Shown in pieces: positions 15,613 through 23,431 of a stretch of DNA of 42,843 nt. The position numbers and the translations under genes were made by a program. The notes beneath the pieces were generated by a model, which was not told the DNA's origin, ran no database searches, and saw only the letters and a program-made list of their open reading frames with translations. Source of the DNA: Verrucomicrobiales bacterium (GTDB taxonomy: Bacteria; Verrucomicrobiota; Verrucomicrobiia; Limisphaerales; JAQGOV01); the NCBI GenBank assembly GCA_028293425.1, contig JAQGOV010000435.1, forward strand, positions 1 to 42,843. The letters are read 5' to 3'. Every line of letters starts with the position of its first letter. Positions within the stretch are counted from its first letter, which is position 1.

Positions 15613-16275
15613 GTGAGCGCGAAGCCATCACAACTTGGGTCCTCGAACGCCGCAACGCGGCAGCTGCTGATTGAAGCGGCTGCGCATGTTTTTGCTGAGC
15701 GCGGCTTTAAGGCCGCATCCGTCCGTGAAATTTGCGCGCGTGCCAACGCGAACGTGGCAGCGGTTAATTATCACTTTGGGGACAAGGAAGGCCTTTACGC
15801 CGAGGTGCTGAAATACTCCCTGCGTTGTGCTCGGGAAAAGTATCCCCCGGACATGGGCTTAGAACGGGACGCCTCCTGGGAAGCCCGACTTCGGGCGTTC
15901 ATTCACGCTTTTCTCCTTCGCATTTTCGATGACGGTCCTCAGGCGTGTCACGGGAAGCTGCTTTCCCGTGAAATGATCGAGCCGACCAACGCGTTGGACA
16001 GCCTGGTGGAGGAAGAAATGCGTCCGATGGCCCACCAACTTCAATCAATTGTTCGGGGGCTGCTTGGACCGGATGCTCCTGAAGAAACGGTGCGTCGCAG
16101 TGGGATGAGCGTGATTAGCCAGATTGTATTTTACCATCATTGCAGGCCGGTCACCCAGCGCTTGTACCCAAAAATGCAATTTAGCCAAAAGGAAATAGAC
16201 CGTCTTGCAGACCACATCACGGAGTTCTCCCTCGCTGCGTTGAAGCAGATGTCCCGAAATCTCAAGCGGAAGTAA
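15613..16275 (+). CDS. TetR-family repressor with CecR/DUF1956-like C-terminus
   Basis: 220 residues from a GTG start. The N-terminus is a TetR DNA-binding domain: TRQLLIEAAAHVFAERGFKA, then the helix-turn-helix VREICARANANVAAVNYHFG (about 37-56) with GDKEGLYAEVLKY. The remainder (HGKLLSREMIEPTNALDSLV, a conserved Glu/Pro signature, and ISQIVFYHHCRPV) resembles the CecR (YbiH) / DUF1956 ligand domain. In E. coli CecR controls an ABC exporter with an HlyD-like partner. The next four genes here encode exactly such an exporter and begin 3 bases after the stop, so the repressor is the first gene of the operon it probably controls. The ligand is unknown; a toxic hydrophobic compound is plausible. 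Confidence 0.85.
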   Translation: MSAKPSQLGSSNAATRQLLIEAAAHVFAERGFKAASVREICARANANVAAVNYHFGDKEGLYAEVLKYSLRCAREKYPPDMGLERDASWEARLRAFIHAFLLRIFDDGPQACHGKLLSREMIEPTNALDSLVEEEMRPMAHQLQSIVRGLLGPDAPEETVRRSGMSVISQIVFYHHCRPVTQRLYPKMQFSQKEIDRLADHITEFSLAALKQMSRNLKRK

Positions 16276-16278
16276 ACG

Positions 16279-17418
16279 ATGTACCACATAGCGATCAAGA
16301 TGCTCGTCGGCGACCGTTCCAAGTACATCATGCTGGTTGGGGGGCTCGCATTCTGCTCGCTTCTCATGACGCAACAGTGCGCGGTGTTTTTCGGCTTGCT
16401 GAGCTGGACAACGAGTCATTTGCGCAACATGCGGGCAGCGATCTGGGTAGTCGATTCGAAGGTGGAGCAGGTAAATGAAGTCAAGCCGATGCGCGACACT
16501 GATGTGAGCCGCGTACGTTCGGCCGATGGGGTAGCCTGGGCTGTTCCCCTCTATTGCTCAGTTCAGCAATGCAAATTGGGCGATGGGAATTTCAAATCCA
16601 TTCTCTTGATTGGTCTGGATGGCGCAACGCTCGTTGGCCGCCCGCCGGTCATGGTGGCTGGGCGCCTGGAAGACATGCGATTGCCAAACAGCGTGGTGAT
16701 AGATGATTTGGCGGTGCAGCGTTTGAGCGTTGGGCGCTCCAAGCCCTTGGGAATTGGTGACACATTTGAGATTAATGACAAAGAAGCTCGGGTCGTGGGT
16801 ATTTGCAAAGCTGACCGGCATTTCTTTGGGTACCCGTACATCTACACCACTTATGACCAGGCGCTCCTCTTTGCGCCCAAAACCCGCAAGATGCTGAGCA
16901 TTGTGCTCGCCGAACCGAAGAAGGGGTGGACGCCCGCCGCAACGGCTAGGCAGATCGAAAAAGCCACTCAGCTCAAAGCTTTTACGGAAGAGGAATTTTT
17001 CTGGTCCACGATCTGGTGGTACTTTCGCAACACAGGCATTCCGGCCTCTTTTGGGACAACCATCATCCTGGGGTTCATCGTGGGAATCGCGGTATCGGGA
17101 CAAACTTTTTATTCCTTTGTGCTCGAGAATCTACGGCACCTTGGAGCCCTGAAAGCGATGGGGGCGAGCAACGGCCTTCTGGCGCGCATGCTGATGCTCC
17201 AGGCTTTCACGGTAGGCCTGATCGGGTATGGGATTGGCGTGGGGCTGACCGTGCTCTTTGGTTTTGCGGTCATCAAGAAAGGGCAGCCGCCTTTCCTGCT
17301 TCCCTATCAACTGCCGTTGTTCACGTTCGTGATCATTTTGGTTATTTGCCTGATCGCGGCACTCATGGGCATTCGCAAAGTCTACAAACTCGAACCCGCG
17401 GTGGTGTTTCGTGGCTAA
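16279..17418 (+). CDS. ABC exporter permease, MacB/DevC type
   Basis: 379 residues: an N-terminal membrane helix near 17-40, a large extracytoplasmic domain (about 45-255; VPLYCSVQQCKLG, SVVIDDLAVQRL, DTFEINDKEARVVGIC), then three helices near 258-285, 305-335 and 345-368 with the coupling motif NLRHLGALKAMGASNGLLARML. This is the FtsX-like fold of mechanotransmission exporters; the N-terminus MYHIAIKMLVGDRSKYI is like cyanobacterial DevC. Unlike MacB, the ATPase is a separate protein, encoded next with an 8-base overlap. GGAAG before the ATG is a fair ribosome site. The permease would work as a dimer and drive the adaptor and TolC channel encoded downstream. Substrate unknown. Confidence 0.85.
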   Translation: MYHIAIKMLVGDRSKYIMLVGGLAFCSLLMTQQCAVFFGLLSWTTSHLRNMRAAIWVVDSKVEQVNEVKPMRDTDVSRVRSADGVAWAVPLYCSVQQCKLGDGNFKSILLIGLDGATLVGRPPVMVAGRLEDMRLPNSVVIDDLAVQRLSVGRSKPLGIGDTFEINDKEARVVGICKADRHFFGYPYIYTTYDQALLFAPKTRKMLSIVLAEPKKGWTPAATARQIEKATQLKAFTEEEFFWSTIWWYFRNTGIPASFGTTIILGFIVGIAVSGQTFYSFVLENLRHLGALKAMGASNGLLARMLMLQAFTVGLIGYGIGVGLTVLFGFAVIKKGQPPFLLPYQLPLFTFVIILVICLIAALMGIRKVYKLEPAVVFRG

Positions 17419-18157
17419 CGACAATTACAATACGGAAAGCAACGGGCTGGCCGTGCACGTTCGAGGGGTCACAAAGACCTTCGGCGCGGGCGAAGCCGCC
17501 ACGCGCGCCCTAAAAGGAGTGGATTTTGAAACTCGATTGGGTGAAATGCTCATGATTGTTGGTCCATCGGGCTGCGGTAAAACCACCCTTTTAAGTGTAA
17601 TTGCTGGAACACTCGATTTCGACCAAGGTGAACTCGAGGTTCTTAGTGCCTCGCTGCACAAAATGAAGCGAAGGGAGATCACAGAGTTTCGCAAACGAAA
17701 CGTTGGGTTTATTTTTCAGCAGTTCAACCTGATTCCCACCCTAAACTTAGTTGAAAATGTCAGCGTGCCATTGCTCATTAATGGTGTGTCGCGCCGGGAA
17801 GCTGAGCAGAAAGCGCAAGCTTTGCTGGAGGAAGTTGGGCTGGGCGGCCGTGGCAAGGATCACCCACTAAACCTTTCGGGAGGACAGCAGCAGCGTGTCG
17901 CCATTGCCCGTGCCCTGGTCCATGAACCTCGCCTCCTGGTTTGTGATGAGCCCACCTCAGCGCTCGATAAGGACACGGGTGCGCATATTATGGAACTGCT
18001 CCGCGCGGTCGGACGAAAACCAGATCGTTGTGTGATCGTGGTGACCCATGACAATCGCGTTTTCAAGTACGCGGATCGCATGGCAGAAATGGAGGATGGC
18101 CGTGTTACTCGCGTCCATGATAGCTATTCAAGTTACGATCCCAGCACCCAACACTGA
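17411..18157 (+). CDS. ABC exporter ATPase, LolD/MacB/DevA type
   Basis: 248 residues, starting with a GTG inside the end of the permease gene. All motor motifs are intact: Walker A GPSGCGKTT (51-59), Q-loop FQQFN (102-106), signature LSGGQQQR (155-162), Walker B LLVCDE (175-180), D-loop SALD (183-186) and the H-loop His in VVTHD (213). The pattern TRALKGVDFETRLGEMLMIV and the spacing put it with the LolD/MacB/DevA group, which powers export of lipids, peptides or lipoproteins from the inner membrane. It partners the permease with which it overlaps. The next gene follows after 5 bases. Confidence 0.92.
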   Translation: MANDNYNTESNGLAVHVRGVTKTFGAGEAATRALKGVDFETRLGEMLMIVGPSGCGKTTLLSVIAGTLDFDQGELEVLSASLHKMKRREITEFRKRNVGFIFQQFNLIPTLNLVENVSVPLLINGVSRREAEQKAQALLEEVGLGGRGKDHPLNLSGGQQQRVAIARALVHEPRLLVCDEPTSALDKDTGAHIMELLRAVGRKPDRCVIVVTHDNRVFKYADRMAEMEDGRVTRVHDSYSSYDPSTQH

Positions 18158-18162
18158 AATTT

Positions 18163-19113
18163 ATGCTCTTCAAACGTCTCAGCTTTTATCTGGCCATCGC
18201 TGGCATTTTCGGCGTCGTATTTCTCGTTGGCAAATTGCGGGCAAAACCGCCGACGCCACCACCGCTCGCGGAACCGGCCCGGTCGCCATTTGAAAATTCC
18301 GTGGCTGCTACCGGTATTGTCGAAGCAAAGCGCGAGAACGTTAAGGTAGCCACCAGCAAAGCTGGGCTGGTAGCAAAGGTGTTTGTCCAAGTGGGTTCGG
18401 AGGTGAAGGCTGGAGCGCCACTTTTTCAATTGGATGACCGGGAAGCCAAAGCTCGACTTCAGACCATGAAATCGCAATGGGAGTCCCTGAAAGCGACGCT
18501 GTCCCTGGAAGAAGCTCAACTGGCGGACCTGATGGATCAATTCGAGCGGGTTACGAAATTACGCAAGGACGATGTGGCATCTATTGATGAGCTCAAGCGC
18601 AAGGAATTCCTGGTCAACACCGCCCGGCGCCGGATCGATAAAGCCAAAGCAGACATCCAGTCTTCCCAAAGCCAGATGGAGGCCGCCCAGGTCGACCTGG
18701 ATGTGCTAACTGTCCGGGCCAGCCGGGATGGGGTGATGCTGCAAGTAAATGTCCGCGAGGGTGAATACGCCAATACCAACCCCAATGAAGCGCTCATGAT
18801 CCTGGGAGATGTGAATAAGTTACAGGTGCGCGCGGACGTGGACGAGCAGAATGCCCCGCTTGTTTCTCCGAATAAACCCGCTGTTGCATTCCTGAAGGGC
18901 AGCACGCAGAATCCGCTCCCGCTGCGCTTTGTGCGCATAGAGCCTTTTGTAATTCCCAAGCGCTCTCTGACAGGCGACAGCATGGAACGAGTGGATACTC
19001 GGGTCCTGCAAATCATTTTTGAGTTGGACCGACCGTCGGTCCCACTTTACGTGGGGCAACAGGTGGATGTGTTTATTGAGCGAGCAAAGACTGAGACAGC
19101 GAAACTAAATTAA
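18163..19113 (+). CDS. HlyD-family periplasmic adaptor (membrane fusion protein)
   Basis: 316 residues. A signal-anchor lies at about 6-26 with a Pro-rich tether (KPPTPPPLAEPARS). Then come a first lipoyl half (VAATGIVEAKRENVKVATSK to DDREAKARL), a long helical hairpin of about 100 residues (112-195, Ala/Gln/Arg rich; LKRKEFLVNTARRRIDKAKA), a second lipoyl half (VRASRDGVMLQVNVREGEYA) and a beta-barrel domain (LQVRADVDEQNAPLV, VPLYVGQQVDVFIE). This is the adaptor that bridges an inner-membrane ABC pump to a TolC channel; DevB is the closest style. The ABC genes lie immediately upstream and the channel gene 4 bases downstream, completing the tripartite exporter. Confidence 0.9.
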   Translation: MLFKRLSFYLAIAGIFGVVFLVGKLRAKPPTPPPLAEPARSPFENSVAATGIVEAKRENVKVATSKAGLVAKVFVQVGSEVKAGAPLFQLDDREAKARLQTMKSQWESLKATLSLEEAQLADLMDQFERVTKLRKDDVASIDELKRKEFLVNTARRRIDKAKADIQSSQSQMEAAQVDLDVLTVRASRDGVMLQVNVREGEYANTNPNEALMILGDVNKLQVRADVDEQNAPLVSPNKPAVAFLKGSTQNPLPLRFVRIEPFVIPKRSLTGDSMERVDTRVLQIIFELDRPSVPLYVGQQVDVFIERAKTETAKLN

Positions 19114-19117
19114 TAAC

Positions 19118-20515
19118 ATGGAAGCAAGAACAGTGAAGGGCCTGCCATGGAAAGGCATCGCGGCAGGGTGCGTTTTGTTAGTGGCAGCAATAACAGGGAG
19201 AGCAGCGGAAGCCATTCCCACAAATGAAGTTTCCGGCTGGCTGAATAAGCCCCTTTCTTTGAACGATGCAATAGAGATGGCGCTCCGTGGCAACGCGAAC
19301 ATCCTGAGGAGCAAAGCTGATATTGAGGCAAACCAGGGCATCGTCCTCCAAACGAGAGCGATCGCGTTTCCAGTGTTGCGAAACACGGGCAACTTCACAG
19401 CGAACGACCCCGGCTTGACGGAGCAGTTCCCCAGAATTATCCCGATTTCGCAGCCGGATCAGAGATGGAACCTGAACCTTCAATTAATCCAATCCGTTTA
19501 TGAGGGCGGCCGGATCCAATCGGCTTTTCGAAGCGCGCAACTGAGCCGTGAACAGGCGCTCCTTCAATACCAAACCACCGTGGCCGATACCCTGTTGGAG
19601 GTTTACACCGCCTATTACGATGTGTTGCTGGCCGCCCAATTGATTGGCGTTCAGGAAGCGTCGGTAAAACTGCTCGGCAAGGAATTGTCCGATACGCAAA
19701 GCCGTTTTGAAGCTGGGACAGTGCCACGCTTTAATGTCCTCCGTGCAGAAGTTGAACTCGCCAACGCCAAGCCTCGCCTGATCCGCGCGCGGAACGCCCT
19801 GCGGATTGCCAAAAACAATCTGGCTACCGGTCTCGGTTACAATCTCCCCACCAACGTTGTAGAGGATATCCCGCTCCAATTAAGCGGAAAACTGGAGCCC
19901 GTTCCATACGACGTGTCCCTGCCTGCCGCGATCGGGAAGGCTTTGGCAACTCGGCCCGAACTGGGCGTTCTCCGAAAAGCAGAGGGTCTTCGTCGTGAAC
20001 AGATTGTTAATGCCAAATCGGGCTATAAACCGAGCGTGCAGGTCTTCGGTGGCTACGGAGCTCGCAATTCCAACTTTAGCTCGGATTTATCCGAGCAGGT
20101 CCATGGATGGTCCACCGGTGTCCAGTTTTCCTGGAACTGGTTCGACGGGTTCCTGACCAAGGGCCGCGTGCAGGAGGCGCGTGCGCTCCATAGCCGCTCA
20201 ATCATTGACTTGGATGACACAGGCCGGCGGATTGAGCAGGAAGTCCGGACCGCTTATTCCAATTTCATCGAAGCGAACGAGGTGTTGGAATCACAGCGAA
20301 AAGTTCAAGAACAGGCAGAGGAAGCTCTGCGATTGGCGACTGCTCGCAATGAGGCCGGCACTGGAACCCAACTGGACGTCCTGAGCGCACAGACGGCCTT
20401 GACGGAAGCCCGCAGCACCCAGGTGCAAGCGTCGCGTGATTACGTGGTCGCCCTGTCCCGCTTGCAACGTGCCATCGGTGAACTTCACCCACGCGGCGTG
20501 GAAAAGAAAGACTAG
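19118..20515 (+). CDS. TolC-family outer-membrane efflux channel
   Basis: 465 residues with a signal peptide (hydrophobic GIAAGCVLLVAAITGRAAEA). The two internally similar outer-membrane-efflux-protein halves are visible. The first starts LSLNDAIEMALRGNANILRS and includes LNLQLIQSVYEGGRIQSAFRS. The second includes LPAAIGKALATRPELGVLRK and VQFSWNWFDGFLTKGRVQEA, ending with AGTGTQLDVLSAQTALTEAR, a hallmark of the family. Trimers form a beta-barrel in the outer membrane and an alpha-barrel tunnel in the periplasm. As the fifth gene of the operon it gives the exporter its own dedicated channel, which not every ABC exporter locus has. It ends 32 bases before the convergent adenosyltransferase gene. 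Confidence 0.92.
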   Translation: MEARTVKGLPWKGIAAGCVLLVAAITGRAAEAIPTNEVSGWLNKPLSLNDAIEMALRGNANILRSKADIEANQGIVLQTRAIAFPVLRNTGNFTANDPGLTEQFPRIIPISQPDQRWNLNLQLIQSVYEGGRIQSAFRSAQLSREQALLQYQTTVADTLLEVYTAYYDVLLAAQLIGVQEASVKLLGKELSDTQSRFEAGTVPRFNVLRAEVELANAKPRLIRARNALRIAKNNLATGLGYNLPTNVVEDIPLQLSGKLEPVPYDVSLPAAIGKALATRPELGVLRKAEGLRREQIVNAKSGYKPSVQVFGGYGARNSNFSSDLSEQVHGWSTGVQFSWNWFDGFLTKGRVQEARALHSRSIIDLDDTGRRIEQEVRTAYSNFIEANEVLESQRKVQEQAEEALRLATARNEAGTGTQLDVLSAQTALTEARSTQVQASRDYVVALSRLQRAIGELHPRGVEKKD

Positions 20516-20547
20516 CAGCCGTGAGGCTCGAAGGGGAGAGGGCCGGG

Positions 20548-21108
20548 CTAGACGAGGGTGCCGGGAGGCTTAGCCTCCACCGTTTGCGTTTCCACCCAGC
20601 GAGCCATCAACCACAGCACATCGGAAAGCCGGTTCAGATAGATGATAACGTCCGGATTGCGGAGTTGATCCGCTTCGTGAAGGGCGCAGACTCTTCGCTC
20701 CGCGCGTCGGCAGGTGGTTCGGGCCACATCCAGGGCCGCTGAGCTTTCAGTATCACCTGGGGTAGCCCAGCCGTGAAACGAGACCTTTTGGGCCTCAATT
20801 TCCTTTACCAAAACATCCAGTTTTTCAGTCAAGGCCGCCGATACCAGTGAGAAGCCTTTTTGCACGTATTTTGGCAGGTCCTCCACGAGGGTCGCAAGCT
20901 CGCCCATGATCGTGACCAGATCCTTTTGAACGGAAAGAAGATTTTCACGAATGAAGGGATGCTGTGCGGACGCCCGCGCCAGTCCCAGCGCTGCGTTCAG
21001 TTCATCGACGCTGCCGTAGGCTTCCACCCGTGGATGACATTTGGAAACCCGCCGGTTGAACATGAGGCCGGTGGTTCCTGCGTCGCCAGTCTTTGTCGCG
21101 ATACTCAT
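20548..21108 (-). CDS. Cob(I)alamin adenosyltransferase, PduO type
   Basis: I start at the ATG at 21108 (MSIATKTGDAGTTGLMF), the normal beginning of this family, rather than 19 codons earlier. The 186-residue protein has the ATP-binding TKTGDAGTT (5-13), RVEAYGSVDELNAALG (27-42), the basic helix TTCRRAERRV and the closing NRLSDVLWLMARW. This trimeric enzyme transfers an adenosyl group from ATP to reduced cobalamin, making coenzyme B12 for mutases and other radical enzymes. No cobalamin-dependent enzyme or B12 synthesis gene is in the window, so it probably serves salvage. The neighbours seem unrelated: a TolC gene converging and a secreted protein gene diverging. The length is normal and no key motif is missing. 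Confidence 0.93.
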   Translation of the reverse strand: MSIATKTGDAGTTGLMFNRRVSKCHPRVEAYGSVDELNAALGLARASAQHPFIRENLLSVQKDLVTIMGELATLVEDLPKYVQKGFSLVSAALTEKLDVLVKEIEAQKVSFHGWATPGDTESSAALDVARTTCRRAERRVCALHEADQLRNPDVIIYLNRLSDVLWLMARWVETQTVEAKPPGTLV

Positions 21109-21215
21109 CTCGGAAGGATAGTAGCGGATGAAACCCTGGTTCGCCAATCCCCTTAGTGATTTCACACGAATGTTTGTCTTTATTTTGTTCCTCGTTTGGT
21201 TAGGGTGACCGAACT

Positions 21216-23279
21216 ATGAAATCTTGCGCCGTTCTTTCCGCCGGAGCTCTGATTGTGACTTCCCTGACTCTTTCCTCCCACGCCGAGGTGAAGGTCACTA
21301 TAGAGCGCAATCCATCCGACTTGGCCTCAGCCTCGTTCAAGTTCAAGAATGTGCCTTCTCCGTCCCGGACCGATGCCGGTGGGTCGGCCAAGTTTACGGT
21401 GATTGAGGGTGCTCGGGATAGGAACGGCGGTACCGAGAAAGCTTTGCATGATGGCAAGCTTCCCGGGGAGGATGATCAGCCTTCAGCCAATTTCTTTTTT
21501 AGCGCGGGAGCGAATGGTGGGAGGCTGCTGGCAGAGTTGGGCGCCATTACCGAGATTAAACAAGTGAACAGCTACTCCTGGCACGCAGGAACGCGCGGGC
21601 CGCAGGTTTACAAACTCTATGGCGCGGATGGCAAGGCAGAGGGTTTCCTGGCTGAACCGAAGAAAGGTACGGACGCGGCGAAGGCGGGCTGGACGTTTAT
21701 CGCTGCGGTGGATACGCGGCCGAAAGGTGAAGACTTTGGGGGGCAATACGGCGTGAGCATCGCTGATGAGAGCGGCCCGATCGGGAAATATAAGTACTTG
21801 CTGTTCGACATATCCCAAACTGAGGAAAAAGACCCATTCGGAAATACCTTCTATAGTGAGATCGACATCATTGATCCCACGGAACACGCTGTTGCTGCGA
21901 AAGCGGAGGCTTCCACGGAAAAGGTCGAAAGGTCTTTTGAGGCGGATGGAGGCAAATACAAGGTCACCATCGATTCCACCGCGGCACCAGACTTGAAAGA
22001 TTGGGCATATGCCGAACTGGCCCCCGTGGCCACCAATTGGTATCCGAAGCTTGTTGCCATGCTGCCCAGCGAAGGTTACGAAGCTCCCAAAAACATTACT
22101 ATTCTGTTTCGAGAAGGCATGGGCAAGGTTCCAGCTTCTGCTTCGGGCGCGAAGATCAACTGCAACATCGATTGGTTCCGTAAAAATGTGAAAGGTGAAG
22201 CGAGAGGCTCAGTCGTGCATGAAATGGTCCATGTGGTTCAGCAGTACGCCCAGTTTCATCGTATGAATCCCAATGGATCACGGACCCCGGGCTGGTTGGT
22301 GGAAGGCATTCCTGACTACATCCGATGGTACCTTTACGAGCCTCAAACGCGCGGCGCTGAGATCTCGAAAGGGCGACTTGCCGCTGCCAATTACGATTCC
22401 AGTTACCGTGTTACTGGAAATTTCCTGAACTGGGTCACGGAAAAATACTCATCGAATATGGTGCAATCTTTAAATGCTGCGGCCCGGCAAGGGAAATACA
22501 GCGAAGATATCTGGAAGGAGAAAACCGGCAAAACCGTTCAGGAACTTGGAGGCGAGTGGAAGCAGGCCCTGGCGGCCAAACTCAATGTGAATTTAGCTGA
22601 TACCGAGTTTACTCCAAAGGACAACACCTTGAGCGCGGCCGAAACCAAAGCCGGATGGAAGTTGCTGTTTGATGGCAAGGACCTCAACGGCTGGCATAAT
22701 TTCAAGCGCGAAGGCATCCGCGCCGGGTGGCAAGTGAAGGATGGGACGCTGGCCTGTGTCGATCCCCATGATGCGGGGGACATTGTGACAACCGAAAAGT
22801 TCGAGTGGTTCGAACTGCAACTGGACTACAACATTTCTGAAGGTGGCAACAGCGGCATCATGTTTCATGTCACCGATGAAGGCGGAGCAGCCTGGGCAAC
22901 CGGTCCTGAGATTCAACTGGAGGACAACGCCAAAGCCGCTGATCCCCAGCGGTGCGGCTGGTTGTACGGGCTCTACAAGCCTGAGACCGATCCCAAGACG
23001 GGAAAGCCTCTCGACGCCACCAAACCAGCGGGCGAATGGAATCACGTGCGGATTCTCATCAGCGCGGAAAAGTGCGTTCACGAAATCAATGGCGTGAAGT
23101 ATTTTGAGTACGTCCTCGGAAGCGACGATTTCAACGAGCGAGTGGCCAAGAGCAAGTTCGGCAAAATGCCACGCTTTGCAAAAGCCAGCACCGGTTACCT
23201 TGCTTTGCAGGGCGACCATGGGCAGGTCTCCTTCCGGAACATCAAGGTGCGCCCAATCACGGCTGGCAAAGAGCAATAA
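21216..23279 (+). CDS. Secreted fusion: sugar-binding-like domain, BSP-type peptidase and DUF1080
   Basis: 687 residues with a signal peptide (cut near 23, SSHA-E). Residues 25-225 look like a galactose-binding-type beta-sandwich (NSYSWHAGTRGPQVYKLYGA). Residues 245-455 match the plant basic-secretory-protein family: HEMVHVVQ at 335-342 supplies the zinc HExxH motif, followed by GWLVEGIPDYIRWYLYEP with a further Glu at 363. Residues 478-683 are a DUF1080 / 3-keto-disaccharide hydrolase-like domain (GWKLLFDGKDLNGWHNF, then GGNSGIMFHV). DUF1080 proteins are abundant in planctomycetes and verrucomicrobia. The combination suggests processing of a glycosylated substrate outside the cytoplasm; that is inference. 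It precedes the PVC cytochrome gene by 152 bases in the same direction. Confidence 0.82.
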   Translation: MKSCAVLSAGALIVTSLTLSSHAEVKVTIERNPSDLASASFKFKNVPSPSRTDAGGSAKFTVIEGARDRNGGTEKALHDGKLPGEDDQPSANFFFSAGANGGRLLAELGAITEIKQVNSYSWHAGTRGPQVYKLYGADGKAEGFLAEPKKGTDAAKAGWTFIAAVDTRPKGEDFGGQYGVSIADESGPIGKYKYLLFDISQTEEKDPFGNTFYSEIDIIDPTEHAVAAKAEASTEKVERSFEADGGKYKVTIDSTAAPDLKDWAYAELAPVATNWYPKLVAMLPSEGYEAPKNITILFREGMGKVPASASGAKINCNIDWFRKNVKGEARGSVVHEMVHVVQQYAQFHRMNPNGSRTPGWLVEGIPDYIRWYLYEPQTRGAEISKGRLAAANYDSSYRVTGNFLNWVTEKYSSNMVQSLNAAARQGKYSEDIWKEKTGKTVQELGGEWKQALAAKLNVNLADTEFTPKDNTLSAAETKAGWKLLFDGKDLNGWHNFKREGIRAGWQVKDGTLACVDPHDAGDIVTTEKFEWFELQLDYNISEGGNSGIMFHVTDEGGAAWATGPEIQLEDNAKAADPQRCGWLYGLYKPETDPKTGKPLDATKPAGEWNHVRILISAEKCVHEINGVKYFEYVLGSDDFNERVAKSKFGKMPRFAKASTGYLALQGDHGQVSFRNIKVRPITAGKEQ

Positions 23280-23431
23280 GCTGCCGCTGACCTGAGAAAC
23301 CCGACAAAAGCAGGGCAGCGTTGTATCGATGCTTGTGCGAGAGTTCCGTTCGCAGCCGCAATTATTAGTCGACCCGGTAGCTTCCCATTTTGACTGGAAA
23401 GCTTTCCCTGGCCTTCGCATAATTTGGCTAC

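Noticed and set aside
23390-23423. TTGACT and CATAAT before the PVC cytochrome gene as a promoter
   Set aside because: The spacing is 22 bases, too long for a normal sigma-70 promoter.
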